A program made the translations under genes and the position numbers. A stretch of DNA of 64,000 nt from Pedobacter sp. ISL-64 (GTDB taxonomy: Bacteria; Bacteroidota; Bacteroidia; Sphingobacteriales; Sphingobacteriaceae): assembly GCF_018613605.1 (NCBI RefSeq), contig NZ_JAGGPU010000021.1, forward strand, positions 181,687-245,686, written 5' to 3'. Positions 63,270 through 64,000 of the stretch are shown here, in pieces. Positions within the stretch are counted from its first letter, which is position 1; every line of letters begins with the position of its first letter. A model generated the notes under the pieces. That model was not told where the DNA came from, ran no database searches, and saw only the letters and a program-made list of their open reading frames with translations.

Positions 63270-63716
63270 ATGCTGTCCAAAAAAACAAAGTATGCCATAA
63301 AAGCGCTTGTTGCGCTTGGTAAAAATTTAGATAAACCGCCAATGCAGATTTCGAAAATTGCAGAGGAGGAGCATATCCCGAAAAAATTCCTAGAGCAGAT
63401 TCTACTCGATCTGCGTAACGCTGGCTTTTTATACAGTAAAAAAGGTGCAGGCGGCGGTTACAGTCTAAACAAAAAACCTGAAGAGATTTTATTGGTACAC
63501 GTAATGCGTGTAACGGATGGGCCTATTGCCATGGTTCCCTGTGCAAGTTTAAACTTTTATCACAAATGTGATGAATGTGTAGACGAAAAAACATGCGGAA
63601 TCAGAAGTGCCTTTATCGATGTTAGAGATGCTACCCTTAAGGTTTTAACCGAAACCAGCATTGCTGATGTAATTGGCCGTGAGGATAACCTGAAAATCGG
63701 TATCGTTAATTTATAA
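63270..63716 (+). CDS. Rrf2-family transcriptional regulator
   Basis: A 148-residue winged-helix regulator. The N-terminal DNA-binding domain (MLSKKTKYAIKALVALGKNL, then IPKKFLEQILLDLRNAGFLYSKKGAGGGYSL) is classical Rrf2. Cysteines 91, 100, 103 and 109 (PCASLNFYHKCDECVDEKTC) sit where IscR/NsrR bind an Fe-S cluster, so it probably senses iron, oxygen or nitric oxide. A TAGCTTTG -7-like element at 63255-63262 lies so close to the ATG at 63270 that transcripts might be nearly leaderless. No target gene in the window is obvious, though the siderophore genes nearby fit iron control. Confidence 0.92.
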   Translation: MLSKKTKYAIKALVALGKNLDKPPMQISKIAEEEHIPKKFLEQILLDLRNAGFLYSKKGAGGGYSLNKKPEEILLVHVMRVTDGPIAMVPCASLNFYHKCDECVDEKTCGIRSAFIDVRDATLKVLTETSIADVIGREDNLKIGIVNL

Positions 63717-64000
63717 TATTTATTTTCACGTGGCCCAATCCGTCATGCTGAACTTGTTTCAGCATCTATGAAGATATGTCTTACACGTGGCAGATTTTAA
63801 AATATTAATCCCAAAATTCATTTTATTGAGTTTGGTTTTTGGGGGGGGAAATGAAAGTTCAGTTTTTCATAGTGGTTTTCAGTCTTGCTCATATCTTTAC
63901 CTTTATAATCAAATAATCAAAAAGGGAGAAAAACTTGTAGTCCCGCTAGACACGATAATTAATTGATGTTGATGTAAAAGGATAACCCTCCCTTTTTTAT
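63717..64000. other. 3' end of window: hairpins, G8 tract, tiny ORF
   Basis: After the Rrf2 stop come a hairpin TGCTGAA/TTCAGCA (63746-63764), a run of eight Gs (63841-63848), and a 21-residue hydrophobic frame starting MKVQFFIVVFSLAHIF (63851-63916). Then 10-base arms AAAAAGGGAG (63919-63928) and CTCCCTTTTT (63988-63997) enclose 59 bases. The tiny frame looks like an isolated signal peptide and may be a decayed gene. Nothing here is strong enough to call as a gene. Confidence 0.4.

Noticed and set aside
1..64000. CRISPR array, tRNA or rRNA genes, insertion sequences
   Set aside because: No regularly spaced direct repeats, cloverleaf-like segments or transposase-like frames were found by eye; a dedicated search could still reveal weak tRNAs.

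Overview
The window looks like a chromosomal segment of a low-GC Bacteroidota, most likely a Pedobacter-type member of the Sphingobacteriaceae. The reasons are the SusC/SusD pairs, many lipoproteins with a Cys-Lys-Lys start of the mature protein, the absence of strong Shine-Dalgarno sequences, the BatA-type aerotolerance genes, and families of short dispersed palindromes between genes. No rRNA, tRNA, CRISPR array, transposase or phage gene was recognised.

Layout. (1) 1-9688: the 5' part of a TldD-type metalloprotease gene, then a minus-strand operon of MoxR ATPase, DUF58, BatA-like protein and two large membrane proteins, with a divergent DUF4159 gene. (2) 9827-16759: housekeeping and unassigned genes, namely an Lrp/AsnC regulator divergent from serC, a DUF1015 protein, a 48-residue membrane protein, a DUF4350-like exported protein, a DUF1543 protein and an FAD/NAD(P)-binding protein. 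(3) 17720-36689: a 19-kb plus-strand utilisation operon with two SusC/SusD pairs, two fasciclin lipoproteins, DUF5007-like and DUF5008-like lipoproteins, two phosphatase-fold/LamG proteins and an M60 (enhancin-like) metallopeptidase. It closes with a clear terminator. (4) 36878-43535: a compact locus of two tandem double-glycine-leader precursors, an unknown alpha-helical protein and a GT4 glycosyltransferase. It faces a convergent operon for a C39-peptidase ABC exporter and its HlyD-type adaptor. This is the best candidate for a little-described system: a glycosylated, exported, cysteine-free ribosomal peptide. (5) 44061-50108: GH2 beta-galactosidase, GH27 alpha-galactosidase and a second M60 peptidase broken by an ochre codon at its signal-peptide junction. 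(6) 50232-51371: a small lipoprotein and an M23 peptidase. (7) 51645-61697: a hydroxamate siderophore operon (PLP decarboxylase, NIS synthetase-acetyltransferase fusion, N-hydroxylase, second NIS synthetase) divergent from a TonB-dependent receptor, with two putative iron-repressor boxes between them. (8) 61835-63716: a membrane metallophosphoesterase and an Rrf2 regulator.

How the parts connect. The same operator, a CAAACGTTTG palindrome extended on one side to CAAACGTTTGCGYTWA, occurs twice before the utilisation operon, once before the beta-galactosidase and once before the C39 exporter. Each copy is oriented with the gene it precedes. I infer one LacI-family regulon covering glycoprotein or galactoside capture, the two galactosidases, the M60 peptidases and perhaps the peptide exporter. 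The regulator itself is not in the window.
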